From assembly GCF_025602895.1 (NCBI RefSeq), contig NW_026516307.1, forward strand, positions 102,643-166,642: a stretch of DNA of 64,000 bases, read 5' to 3'. Source of the DNA: Polychytrium aggregatum. Taxonomy: Eukaryota; Chytridiomycota; Chytridiomycetes; Polychytriales. Shown here piece after piece: positions 1 through 11,177 of this stretch. Position 1 is the stretch's first letter, and each line of letters opens with the position of its first letter. The translations under genes were made by a program, and so were the position numbers. The notes beneath the pieces were generated by a model. That model was given only the letters and a program-made list of their open reading frames with translations, made no database searches and was not told where the DNA came from.

Positions 1-120
1 TGGGTGGCTGCCGCTTTCCAACGATGCTTGTCCGTCCTCGAGGTGGTGCACCGGTCAGGCCGCCGACGCCGCCGACACCGCCATAAACCAATGTCCATCA
101 GACGGCTTGCGCTTGTTTGG

Positions 121-2744
121 CTATCGACCACGGATGACGCATTCCTCGAGCCACCACGCCTTCTCCCGCACCAGGTGTGAGTATCTTCGAAAGACCGACA
201 GGTCCGATGGTAGCGGGCTCACGACATCGCCTCTTGGCTCAGCAGCGGCCCCACCACATGCCAAGTTGAGGCCTGGAATCAGAATCACTCCAGCCGACAG
301 TCGGAGATGCCGCAGACCGCGATGGTTGAAGAGAAAGGTCATGAACTCTCGCTCCCAGGCCAGAGTAATGGTTGGGACGGCGTTGAGCCCGGTGATCTCG
401 AGGGTGTGAAGACTGGACCACATTGTCTGCAGTTGCTTGATGACGGCAATGTCGATAGTAAAGTGGAACAGCTTGAGATCTTGCAGGCCTGGGCACCGAG
501 CACCGAGACTGGACACAACGGTGTGGTCCAGAGGCGTGGGCTCTCGATGCAGCGCCTCGAGCTTCAGGGACGTGAGTTTGGGCGCATCCTGGACCAAGTA
601 CTCCAGCAAACTGAGGCAGATCGAGTGCGCCAGGAGCGTGATAGCCTTGATTTCGAGCTCGCGCAGGCACGGGAATGAGAGCGGTTTCATCGTCATCATC
701 GTCGAGAGCGCAGGGAGATAATTCAGATGCAATCGCGTCAACGTGGCAGCGCTGAGGTCGTTCAGGAGCATCGAGGGAAACCCAGGCGAAGACCAGATTG
801 ACAACGCCTCCAGCGCCGGCCGCACAGGACCCTCGTGAGCGACTTGGATGCCTTCCAGATCGAATGTCGTGTCGACAGGTTGTGTGTGTTCGAAGCGCTG
901 TGACGAGCACCGAAACTCGATCTGACGAAGCTGGCTACGGGCCGAGATCAGGGTCCGGAGATATTCGGCTCTCTGGCCATGCAAGAGATCGCTGGGGACA
1001 TCGATTCGGATCGATGACAGTCGCTTGAATCGCAACAACGTCTCCAGCACCACGAACGAGGTCGGACGGTCGATGCCATGATCAAATATCTTGAGCGACT
1101 GAAGGGGATGGGATCCGTTGTCTGGGCAGCCTCGGGCCGAGCTCGAAGTGAGTGGCTCGGTCGACCCATGGAAATCAGAGAGCGGCACAGAGGTCAACTG
1201 GCACTGATTGAAGTGCAAGGACCGAAGCTGTGGAAGGGAGCTGGTCAAATACTCGATCAGATGACCATATCCAACTGGACCGTCTGGATCCTGGTTGCTG
1301 GCGCTGGCTTGCTGCAGTTGGAATGGGTTTGGGAAACACACGTCCGTTTTGCCAATCGAAAGGTGTTCCAGCTGACGGAGATGGGCCGTGATGTCGTGGA
1401 CAGCCGACTTTGACAGAGTGGCGTACTTGATCTTCAGCGACGACAAGCAAGGACAGCCCGCGGACAACGACGAAATGAAGCCTGGAAACGAAGCTGGATG
1501 TAAGCAGTGTGAAGTGCATCGCCTCTGGGAGTAATGCTATCGGGATGTGTATCCTCGCTCAAGACACGGGCAGAGCCCGAATCTGTGGATGCCGTCGTCG
1601 ATGCATTACTTCACCCAACACCCCTTCCGAACCATCACGTTGGTCAGCAAATCACCAACGCCACCAACAAATACATATCACTGCATGCGCAGCGGATTCA
1701 CAAACCGGATGGGATTTCGGTGTAGTCGGCATCAAAGATGAAGGTGCGCAATTGAGGGAGCACAGGAGTCGTCCGGCTAAGCCATCGGATAAAATTCGAC
1801 AAGGACCAATTGACCATGGACGAGATACGGAGGTGCTCCAGAGTTGATGGGGAATCCCGGACACTAGTGTTGCGCAGCATTTGATTGTTATCAATGACGC
1901 CGGGGTGGGCATCGCGGCGCCAGAAGATCGGAGACTCGATATCAATCGAACGCAGAGACTTGGCGTACTTGAGAATCATGCCAAGGTTCCGTCGGCCGTT
2001 GATCTTGGCTTCGTTGTGGGCGCTCGACCAGTGATTGTGGCGGGTGAGCTGGCTAAAAGGAGCATCGGAAGCTATCGCGGGAGACTCGGTGATCGAGGTA
2101 AGATCGATGGCGGAGTCATTCATCTGGCCGCTGAGTTCATCATTGTGACCGGCAGTCGCATTGACGTCGTGGTCGTCATAATCGTCGTCTCCGTCAAAGT
2201 CATCAGAGTCATATCCACGATGAATGTGGGGGAGCCGAAGGATCGCGAGGCTGGGACAGAGTGTCAGGGCACTCGGCACAAGGTAGTCGCTACCACAGTA
2301 GAGCTCCATCAAACTGGGATGGCCCTTGAATTGGGCTGCGATCTGGTGAAGCAGGTCCGGATCATGCTCCGAGAGGGTTCTCGGGCTTGGGATCAGAAAC
2401 AGCCTCTTCACGAGGGGATACCGGGCAAGAAGAACGTTGATGTTCTGGGCTTTTACATGCGGAGTCGCTGGGACAACGAGTGTCTGCATGCGGTGGAGTG
2501 AGTGTGTTTTGGTGGCGTTAGCGTGGGAAACGGAAGCCGATCAGCCAACTTCGGTGGACTTGCCGAGCAAGCAGCGAGCGATTCAGGGCCATACATGAGT
2601 GAGATACACTGCGCAGGTCCAGCGCTTGCACACCCGGGCGAGGAGCGGGAACTGCTCGCGAAAGGCGAGAAACGAGAAGATATGCACGAGCACTTCATTG
2701 GGGAGCCCATCGATGTGCATCGGAGGCGAATCGAGGGACGTCAT
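121..2744 (-). CDS. F-box and leucine-rich-repeat-like protein
   Basis: Likely a substrate receptor of an SCF ubiquitin ligase. Three exons are inferred on the minus strand: 2744-2595, 2483-1706 and 1481-121, with matching phases (0, then 1), giving about 762 aa. Residues about 9-50 form an F-box (GLPNEVLVHIFSFL, then an LLARVCKRW segment), the Skp1-binding helix bundle. The rest is a series of leucine-rich segments (RSIDIES, LEHLRIS, LRSLHFNQC, LEALSIWS, LRELEIK, LTSLKLE, LQDLKLFHF, LHTLEITGL) typical of F-box/LRR solenoids, interrupted near residue 150 by an acidic Asp/Gly stretch. The ATG at 2744 was chosen because it precedes the F-box closely; upstream in-frame sequence is low complexity. 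The substrate cannot be inferred. The first intron donor (GTATGG) is the least certain junction. Confidence 0.75.
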
Positions 2745-3128
2745 GGCTGCCAGGGAGCGGGAAGAGCAGTGAACCGAGCCGAGCTGGAGGGGCACGACGG
2801 AGAGCGAAGGCAGGCGAGCGGCAGAGTGCCGAGCAGGAGGGGCGTAAGTCAACAGAGATATATATTTTTAGGACACACAAAGAACGGGAAAGAGTCATGA
2901 AGGCGTGTCTATATTTGGCTGGGGAGCAGCGCGGTCCATACAGAAACATGAACGCAAACAGAAAGTGGGTCCCATGAGCTGCTGGCGAAAATCACAATAG
3001 AGCCCACATTGAGGCCTAGGAGGCTCAGAGGACACGGGGATTGCAGTTAACGACAACTATATGATTAAGCGTCATGGGGGGGGGCATGAATAGTGGACAC
3101 AGGAATGAGCAGAGCGGAGAGGCAGAGC
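2745..3128. other. intergenic region upstream of the F-box gene
   Basis: This 384 bp stretch lies between the F-box gene start and the 3' end of the left alkaline phosphatase gene, both on the minus strand. It should hold the F-box promoter and the phosphatase 3' UTR. A T/A-rich TATATATTT lies near 2860. No coding signal was found. Confidence 0.5.
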
Positions 3129-5791
3129 TTAGTAGCACTGCTTGGGATCACCCAGACCAAGAGACTGAGCGAGGATCTGGAAGACCTCGGTGTTGTCAAC
3201 GGCGCGACGACAGAGGCGAGCAATCGGCGCGTTGCAGTAGAGATCGACGGCCTGGAGGGTGTGGACCGAGGTGACTTCGCCTCCAGAGTTGCGGCCGTTG
3301 AAGTTGAGACCCTCGGGTTCGTCGGGGTCGACGCTGTTGACGGCGACGTTGGGATACTGCTTCTGGAAGAGACCGGTCAGGGCCTTGTTGCTGACGGCGG
3401 GGTTGCGGCCAAGAGGGTTGCCCTTGACATTGTTCTTGCGGATCTGGAAGTTATCGCGGCTCTGGGGGCCATCGACCTTGCCGCCAGCGAGCTTGTACTG
3501 ACCCTGCCAGTTGGTGGGGTTGCCGTTGGCGTCGATGACAATGTCCATCCAGCCAGCAAAGTCGTACTCGCCGATGGCCATGCGCTTCTGGATCTGGAGC
3601 GAGTAGTCGGACGACTGGACGCCGGTCTGGCCGTCGAGGATGCTGCTGTCCGAGGTGGGCTGGTTGTTGAAGAACTTGGTGTCGACGGTGCCCCACACAT
3701 CGTAGCCCTGAGCGTGGTCGGCGGTGAGCAGGATGGCGGTCTGGCCAGGGTAGTGGGCGGCATCGTGGTCAACGACCTTCTTGACGGTGCGGTCGAGCTC
3801 GAGGAGATCGGCCAGACCACGGTCATAGTCCATCGGGTGCATCATCTTGTCGATCGAGGCAGCCTCGGCCATCAGGAACCAACCCTCGGAGCAGCGGGCG
3901 TCCATCAGGTTGATGGCCTTCATGACCATGTCGTCAAAGTTGGGCTGTTTGAGGGCGCTGCCGGTCAGGAAGGGAGAGTTCTTCTTGGTATCGAGGTTCT
4001 CGGTCCAGAGGTTGCGGTCGATCCAGGTCTCCATGTGGCCGTTGGTGAAGACGCCGAGGAGGGGGCCGTTGCCCTGGTAGGAGGAGAGCTGGTCCTTGTC
4101 CGAGACAAAGGTGTAGCCGGCGTTGGTGTAGTCGGCATAGTAGCCGGTGGTGGCATTGCAGGGGCTGGCGCCCTTGCACCAGGCGTTGCCGCCGCCGCCG
4201 AGGAAGACATCGGGGCGGACGGGAGGGGCAGACCAGGGGTACTTTGTGCTGTTGGCGCCGTTGAGGGCCTGGCCGGCAATGACGAGCGAGTCGGAGCGAC
4301 GGCGGGTGTGCGAGAAGACAGCAGCGGGGGTGGCATCCCACAGGGCAGAGGTGGTGACGACACCGACGCAGACGTTGGGGCGGAGACGACGGAGCATCTC
4401 GGCGAGGGTCTCGACCTTGGGGTCGTCGAGGGTGTCGGCCGAGGTATCGGCATAGACGTTGAGGGCGTTGACCCAACCCTTCTGGCCGGTGTGGTAGGCG
4501 GCAGCCGAGTTGGCCGAGTCGGTGATGATGGAGTCGATGCCGTTGGGGGAGACCTTGCCGACGCTGCCGAGGTTCTCGAGGTTGAGGAAGCCGGCACCCT
4601 TGGCGAACTGATATGCGCAATATGCGATGCGTGGTGTGTGATGTGTGGTGTGTGATGTGTGGTATAATGTGTGGTATAATGTGTGGTATAATGTGTGAAA
4701 TGACCCAAGGCGGCGACAGAGTTAGAATGTGGAACCTGATTTCGTGGTCACCTTGGGCCACGATCATGGCCTTGGTCTGAAACTCCACAACAACAGCCAC
4801 AACTACAACACTGATAGTCTTGACTCTTGCTATCGGCTGAACAGGCCGCTCCCACTCCCACTCCCACTCCACCGATGCCGCCAGACTGCTACGCAATCCA
4901 GATTCACACAACGTACCTTGCCGAACTTGGTGGGACGCGAGATGAAGCGCGCGGCGCTGATCATCGCGGGAGCCATACCGTCACCAATGAACATGACGGT
5001 GTTCTTGGCGAGGGGCTTGCAGTAGTTGCGAGTGGACCAGCTGGCCGAGACACGCTCCTTGCCAACGGCAATGGTGACCTGATGGTTCAGTGGAGAGTGG
5101 GCGAGGAGCGAGGCGAGGAACCAGATGGGGAACCAGATGGGGAACCAGATGGGGAACCAGGCGAGGAACCAGATGGGGAACCAGATGGGGAACCAGGGAA
5201 GAGCGAGATGCCGAGTCAGCATTGGGCAACAGGCCGCCGTTGGCTGGCGATCTATGACACAGGCATGCCTGCGAGTACTGAGTGCTGGCAAGCACCGGCA
5301 GGCACTGGCAAGCATCGACAGACCCATCCAGCGACGCACGCACACGCGAGCACAAGACCTACGTTAAAGTCACCAGTGGTCGGCAGAGCAATGTCACGCA
5401 GAGCCAGACGGGTCACACCGACGGGGGTGGTCTTGGGAGGGTTGGCAAAGTACTCCGAGGCGTCCTTCGAGTAGGTGAAGTTCCAGGTCTGGGTGGTCCA
5501 GCTGGTTCCAAAGAACTGGTCCATGGGAACGCCGTTGATCTCGGCGATGATGCCATCAACAGAGGGGGAGGCGGCGTTGCCGTCGTTGTGCAGCTCGATC
5601 GAGATGTCAAAGTGCTGGCCAGTGACAAACTCGGCGCCATCGACAGGGACAACGGCCAGGTTGGAGCCCTGAGGGAGAGCGCGGTAGCGGGAGAACTGAC
5701 CGGGGGTGGGGTTGGAAGGCTGGTACTGGGCAGCGACAGCGCTGACGGCCAGCGAGCCGACCAGCGAGACAGCAAGAAGCTTCATGACCAT
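3129..5791 (-). CDS. secreted alkaline phosphatase, left copy
   Basis: Phosphomonoesterase of the alkaline phosphatase superfamily, probably exported. Exons 5791-5363, 5078-4917 and 4607-3129 give about 689 aa. Residues 1-20 form a signal peptide (MVMKLLAVSLVGSLAVSAVA). An N-terminal domain of about 140 aa precedes the catalytic core. Core motifs are FIGDGM (metal-binding Asp176), TDSANSA (nucleophile Ser228), MAEAASID (Glu445) and TADHAQG (Asp494/His495). The gene is the mirror image of the copy at 8216-10911: both are identical from codon 1 through the codons for the shared CN dipeptide. This copy then reads a diverged tail and stops early, ending KQCY. The start is supported by the signal peptide and by the TATA element about 120 bp upstream. 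Intron 1 holds a 12-bp tandem repeat. Confidence 0.9.
5115..5198. repeat. 12-bp tandem repeat in phosphatase intron 1 (left copy)
   Basis: About seven imperfect copies of the unit GGAACCAGATGG, with two variant GGCGA units, lie within intron 1 of the left alkaline phosphatase. The array is copied exactly in the right gene. Confidence 0.85.
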
Positions 5792-5913
5792 GGTGAAAGC
5801 GAGACAGAGTCTAGAGTCAGAGAGCCAGGTAGCAGAAGGGAGTCACTGTCGAGGCAGGGGACTGTCGGGCAGAGCTGGATCCTTGGCGGCTGGAGGGAGA
5901 GGATCCGACCATG

Positions 5914-5920
5914 TTATATA
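5914..5920 (-). promoter_or_regulatory. TATA element of left alkaline phosphatase
   Basis: TATATAA in the minus orientation, 123 bp upstream of the ATG. It is identical to the element upstream of the right copy. Confidence 0.5.
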
Positions 5921-6301
5921 TCAGCGGAGGCGGGGGGATGGGCCTCGACTTGGGGGGAAGTGATGCACATGCAAGGGGAGGGGCGTCTCGGATGGCCACT
6001 CGCGAGGAGGCTTGGGAGGAGCGTGCAAAGACAGGGTTTTGCTCCTTCTTTCTGTCCTTGGGCCGGGCGAAGTTCGATCCTCAAGCTTGTGGATTCAGAG
6101 GCTGGATGCACGCGCCGCCGGTGTTTTGGCGAGCCAGAGACAAGCCGAGCCGAGCTGTGTACAGAGGCAGGAGAGGCCTTGTGATGCAGCACGGGCATCG
6201 GGCTAAAGTACACAGCCAGATCGAGAGGGCCTGCGCGTTGAACAGAGGCGCATGGTGCGGATCATTGGGAGTGGGGATGATGTATTGTGACAGGTTGGGT
6301 G

Positions 6302-6412
6302 TTGCAGCTGGAGTGGATGGAGTGGATGTAGTGGATGTAGTGGACGGAATGGATGCTGCGGATGCTGCGGATGTTGTGGATGTTGTGGATGTTGTGGATG
6401 TTGTGGATGTTG
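6302..6412. repeat. 9-bp minisatellite (GGATGTTGT), left copy
   Basis: Degenerate tandem array of 6- and 9-bp units (GGATGTTGT, GGATGCTGC, GGATGTAGT) in the promoter region of the left alkaline phosphatase, mirrored in the right arm. It creates long spurious reading frames. Confidence 0.8.
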
Positions 6413-6673
6413 TGCTGGTCGGTTGGGCTGTTGGATAGTGTGTGTTGTTGGTTGGCTCTGCCACTGGAATCGCCGGTGACTGTGGCAAGAGGCAAAATTG
6501 TCAGCCATGGGAGTGCTGTGTCGGTGGGAGATGGGCTCTGTGAACAAGAAGCGCTCCGTGGGCCATCCAAGGCCGCTTGATCTTGCGACTCGTCCCCTCC
6601 CCCCACAAGGACACCCCGGGGGTGGCGGGTGGAGCGCTGTGCTTGGTCGGGAAAGGCGATGACCGCGCGGCAC

Positions 6674-7333
6674 TCGGGGCCGTGATTGAGGAGCAGAACG
6701 GAGCCGCATCTCCACGGGATGCGCTGCTTGCCTACGGCGCATGCTTATCCTCGGTGCAGACGGCTCGCTGGACATGCTGGTCGCTGATGTCGCCGAGTTC
6801 GTCGGCAAGCAGAGAGTGGATCGGGCCCCGCGTGCGAATGGGAAGGGTACCTCGATGTATATACATGCCAAACCTGGGCTTGTTGGGTCGCTCATGGGCC
6901 GCTCAACATCAGCCCACATGCCGACAGCTCAACAGAGGAACCCCAAGCAGGCCAATCCACGATCGAGCTTCTCCCTGACAGTCGAGGGCGTGCGATCGGC
7001 TGTCGTTGTCCTGTCGGCCTGTGTGGGCGGGATCGGTTGTGGTGACGACGGAGCGAACACCCCGATTGGCTACAGCCGAGTGCACACGCTCAGCAACAAG
7101 AGCCCGCGTGCTTCCGCTCCAACGCACGCCGACGGTCTGTCACAAAGCGACTGAACAGGAACGCAAAACCTAGCTGTATATACAACGTGACGCCTTGTGC
7201 GGGTTGCGCCGATGGCCAGCACGCAGGCCGCTTCGCCCTGGCATCCTGCTCCAGCAGTCAAGGTGCCCGGCCTCGTTCTGAAGCTGGACTCACCACAGCA
7301 ATCGATATGGTCGTCTGGCCAACGCTGCCCCCG
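6674..7333. other. unique 660 bp spacer between inverted-repeat arms
   Basis: This is the central segment of the divergent alkaline phosphatase promoter region. It contains a short palindromic TGTATATACA near 6855 and a TATATACAACG near 7175, either of which could act as a core promoter element. Open frames here have no recognisable domain. No mobile-element feature (terminal repeats, transposase) was seen. Confidence 0.6.
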
Positions 7334-7594
7334 GTGCCGCGCGGTCATCGCCTTTCCCGACCAAGCACAGCGCTCCACCCGCCACCCCCGGGGTGTCCTT
7401 GTGGGGGGAGGGGACGAGTCGCAAGATCAAGCGGCCTTGGATGGCCCACGGAGCGCTTCTTGTTCACAGAGCCCATCTCCCACCGACACAGCACTCCCAT
7501 GGCTGACAATTTTGCCTCTTGCCACAGTCACCGGCGATTCCAGTGGCAGAGCCAACCAACAACACACACTATCCAACAGCCCAACCGACCAGCA

Positions 7595-7705
7595 CAACAT
7601 CCACAACATCCACAACATCCACAACATCCACAACATCCGCAGCATCCGCAGCATCCATTCCGTCCACTACATCCACTACATCCACTCCATCCACTCCAGC
7701 TGCAA
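7595..7705. repeat. 9-bp minisatellite (ACAACATCC), right copy
   Basis: Mirror image of the array at 6302-6412, with units ACAACATCC, GCAGCATCC and ACTACATCC. Confidence 0.8.
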
Positions 7706-8086
7706 CACCCAACCTGTCACAATACATCATCCCCACTCCCAATGATCCGCACCATGCGCCTCTGTTCAACGCGCAGGCCCTCTCGATCTGGCTGTGTACT
7801 TTAGCCCGATGCCCGTGCTGCATCACAAGGCCTCTCCTGCCTCTGTACACAGCTCGGCTCGGCTTGTCTCTGGCTCGCCAAAACACCGGCGGCGCGTGCA
7901 TCCAGCCTCTGAATCCACAAGCTTGAGGATCGAACTTCGCCCGGCCCAAGGACAGAAAGAAGGAGCAAAACCCTGTCTTTGCACGCTCCTCCCAAGCCTC
8001 CTCGCGAGTGGCCATCCGAGACGCCCCTCCCCTTGCATGTGCATCACTTCCCCCCAAGTCGAGGCCCATCCCCCCGCCTCCGCTGA

Positions 8087-8093
8087 TATATAA
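8087..8093 (+). promoter_or_regulatory. TATA element of right alkaline phosphatase
   Basis: TATATAA 123 bp upstream of the ATG at 8216. It is identical in sequence and spacing to the left copy. Confidence 0.5.
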
Positions 8094-8215
8094 CATGGTC
8101 GGATCCTCTCCCTCCAGCCGCCAAGGATCCAGCTCTGCCCGACAGTCCCCTGCCTCGACAGTGACTCCCTTCTGCTACCTGGCTCTCTGACTCTAGACTC
8201 TGTCTCGCTTTCACC

Positions 8216-10911
8216 ATGGTCATGAAGCTTCTTGCTGTCTCGCTGGTCGGCTCGCTGGCCGTCAGCGCTGTCGCTGCCCAGTACCAGCCTTCCAACCCCA
8301 CCCCCGGTCAGTTCTCCCGCTACCGCGCTCTCCCTCAGGGCTCCAACCTGGCCGTTGTCCCTGTCGATGGCGCCGAGTTTGTCACTGGCCAGCACTTTGA
8401 CATCTCGATCGAGCTGCACAACGACGGCAACGCCGCCTCCCCCTCTGTTGATGGCATCATCGCCGAGATCAACGGCGTTCCCATGGACCAGTTCTTTGGA
8501 ACCAGCTGGACCACCCAGACCTGGAACTTCACCTACTCGAAGGACGCCTCGGAGTACTTTGCCAACCCTCCCAAGACCACCCCCGTCGGTGTGACCCGTC
8601 TGGCTCTGCGTGACATTGCTCTGCCGACCACTGGTGACTTTAACGTAGGTCTTGTGCTCGCGTGTGCGTGCGTCGCTGGATGGGTCTGTCGATGCTTGCC
8701 AGTGCCTGCCGGTGCTTGCCAGCACTCAGTACTCGCAGGCATGCCTGTGTCATAGATCGCCAGCCAACGGCGGCCTGTTGCCCAATGCTGACTCGGCATC
8801 TCGCTCTTCCCTGGTTCCCCATCTGGTTCCCCATCTGGTTCCTCGCCTGGTTCCCCATCTGGTTCCCCATCTGGTTCCCCATCTGGTTCCTCGCCTCGCT
8901 CCTCGCCCACTCTCCACTGAACCATCAGGTCACCATTGCCGTTGGCAAGGAGCGTGTCTCGGCCAGCTGGTCCACTCGCAACTACTGCAAGCCCCTCGCC
9001 AAGAACACCGTCATGTTCATTGGTGACGGTATGGCTCCCGCGATGATCAGCGCCGCGCGCTTCATCTCGCGTCCCACCAAGTTCGGCAAGGTACGTTGTG
9101 TGAATCTGGATTGCGTAGCAGTCTGGCGGCATCGGTGGAGTGGGAGTGGGAGTGGGAGCGGCCTGTTCAGCCGATAGCAAGAGTCAAGACTATCAGTGTT
9201 GTAGTTGTGGCTGTTGTTGTGGAGTTTCAGACCAAGGCCATGATCGTGGCCCAAGGTGACCACGAAATCAGGTTCCACATTCTAACTCTGTCGCCGCCTT
9301 GGGTCATTTCACACATTATACCACACATTATACCACACATTATACCACACATCACACACCACACATCACACACCACGCATCGCATATTGCGCATATCAGT
9401 TCGCCAAGGGTGCCGGCTTCCTCAACCTCGAGAACCTCGGCAGCGTCGGCAAGGTCTCCCCCAACGGCATCGACTCCATCATCACCGACTCGGCCAACTC
9501 GGCTGCCGCCTACCACACCGGCCAGAAGGGTTGGGTCAACGCCCTCAACGTCTATGCCGATACCTCGGCCGACACCCTCGACGACCCCAAGGTCGAGACC
9601 CTCGCCGAGATGCTCCGTCGTCTCCGCCCCAACGTCTGCGTCGGTGTCGTCACCACCTCTGCCCTGTGGGATGCCACCCCCGCTGCTGTCTTCTCGCACA
9701 CCCGCCGTCGCTCCGACTCGCTCGTCATTGCCGGCCAGGCCCTCAACGGCGCCAACAGCACAAAGTACCCCTGGTCTGCCCCTCCCGTCCGCCCCGATGT
9801 CTTCCTCGGCGGCGGCGGCAACGCCTGGTGCAAGGGCGCCAGCCCCTGCAATGCCACCACCGGCTACTATGCCGACTACACCAACGCCGGCTACACCTTT
9901 GTCTCGGACAAGGACCAGCTCTCCTCCTACCAGGGCAACGGCCCCCTCCTCGGCGTCTTCACCAACGGCCACATGGAGACCTGGATCGACCGCAACCTCT
10001 GGACCGAGAACCTCGATACCAAGAAGAACTCTCCCTTCCTGACCGGCAGCGCCCTCAAACAGCCCAACTTTGACGACATGGTCATGAAGGCCATCAACCT
10101 GATGGACGCCCGCTGCTCCGAGGGTTGGTTCCTGATGGCCGAGGCTGCCTCGATCGACAAGATGATGCACCCGATGGACTATGACCGTGGTCTGGCCGAT
10201 CTCCTCGAGCTCGACCGCACCGTCAAGAAGGTCGTTGACCACGATGCCGCCCACTACCCTGGCCAGACCGCCATCCTGCTCACCGCCGACCACGCTCAGG
10301 GCTACGATGTGTGGGGCACCGTCGACACCAAGTTCTTCAACAACCAGCCCACCTCGGACAGCAGCATCCTCGACGGCCAGACCGGCGTCCAGTCGTCCGA
10401 CTACTCGCTCCAGATCCAGAAGCGCATGGCCATCGGCGAGTACGACTTTGCTGGCTGGATGGACATTGTCATCGACGCCAACGGCAACCCCACCAACTGG
10501 CAGGGTCAGTACAAGCTCGCTGGCGGCAAGGTCGATGGCCCCCAGAGCCGCGATAACTTCCAGATCCGCAAGAACAATGTCAAGGGCAACCCTCTTGGCC
10601 GCAACCCCGCCGTCAGCAACAAGGCCCTGACCGGTCTCTTCCAGAAGCAGTATCCCAACGTCGCCGTCAACAGCGTCGACCCCGACGAACCCGAGGGTCT
10701 CAACTTCAACGGCCGCAACTCTGGAGGCGAAGTCACCTCGGTCCACACCCTCCAGGCCGTCGATCTCTACTGCAACGGCCCCATCGCCGACCTTTGCGGT
10801 CGTGTTGTTGACAACACCGAGGTCTTCCAGATCCTCGCTCAGTCCCTCGGTCTTGGCGATCCCAAGCAGTGCGGTGACAAGCCCTACAAGTGTGTCCCGA
10901 TCAAGAACTAA
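8216..10911 (+). CDS. secreted alkaline phosphatase, right copy
   Basis: Alkaline phosphatase superfamily enzyme releasing inorganic phosphate from phosphomonoesters, probably extracellular or vacuolar. Exons 8216-8644, 8929-9090 and 9400-10911 have phase-0 junctions with consensus GTAGGT and GTACGT donors and give 700 aa. A signal peptide is followed by an N-terminal extension, then the metal and nucleophile motifs FIGDGM (Asp176), TDSANSA (Ser228), MAEAASID (Glu445) and TADHAQG (Asp494/His495). It is transcribed divergently from a near-identical copy at 3129-5791. The C-terminus differs: this copy ends CGDKPYKCVPIKN, with two extra cysteines compared with the left copy. Only the final 45 codons can tell the two proteins apart. 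A phosphate-starvation role is family knowledge; no Pho4-type site was identified with confidence. Confidence 0.92.
8809..8892. repeat. 12-bp tandem repeat in phosphatase intron 1 (right copy)
   Basis: Mirror image of 5115-5198, with unit CCATCTGGTTCC. Confidence 0.85.
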
Positions 10912-11177
10912 ACGCTCGCTCATTTCAGCGATGCTCCCTCTGTCGTTCGGATTCTATCGCTTCCAGCATTATCATCCCGAGCCTATCATACATGTCCTTC
11001 CTCGCCCTCTCTCTCGTGCTCTATAAACGCCGCTGTCTTAATTTCAGTGAGCAGATGGTCTTCATAAAGTGTCTATCTGAATCTTTATTGCATTCCTTTG
11101 AGCTGGGGGGCGGCTTCACTGATGGAGAGGCAGTCACCAGGACGGGCTGCGGGGACATTGGCTCGCCAGATTGCCCC

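Larger units (their letters stand above)
3230..6673. repeat. left arm of a 3,444 bp inverted repeat
   Basis: Coordinates x and 14007-x are complementary across this whole interval, judged from identical translations in all frames and from the base sequence at both ends. The arm contains nearly all of the left alkaline phosphatase gene, both introns and about 880 bp of upstream DNA. The outer edge (3230) falls inside the last exon, where identity drops abruptly. The inner edge (6673) borders a unique spacer. Confidence 0.95.
7334..10777. repeat. right arm of the 3,444 bp inverted repeat
   Basis: Reverse complement of 3230-6673. Position pairs sum to 14007 throughout. It covers the promoter region, both introns and all but the last approximately 130 bp of the right alkaline phosphatase gene. 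Confidence 0.95.

Noticed and set aside
3093-4655. 520-codon open frame on the plus strand, opposite the left alkaline phosphatase (and its mirror at 9352-10923)
   Set aside because: It is the antisense shadow of a highly GC-biased exon; it has Val/Gly/Asp-rich monotony, no domain, and the opposite strand has clear catalytic motifs.
6203-7804. Long His/Pro/Gln-rich frames around the inverted-repeat spacer
   Set aside because: They are produced by the 9-bp minisatellite and differ between the two mirrored contexts; no protein features.
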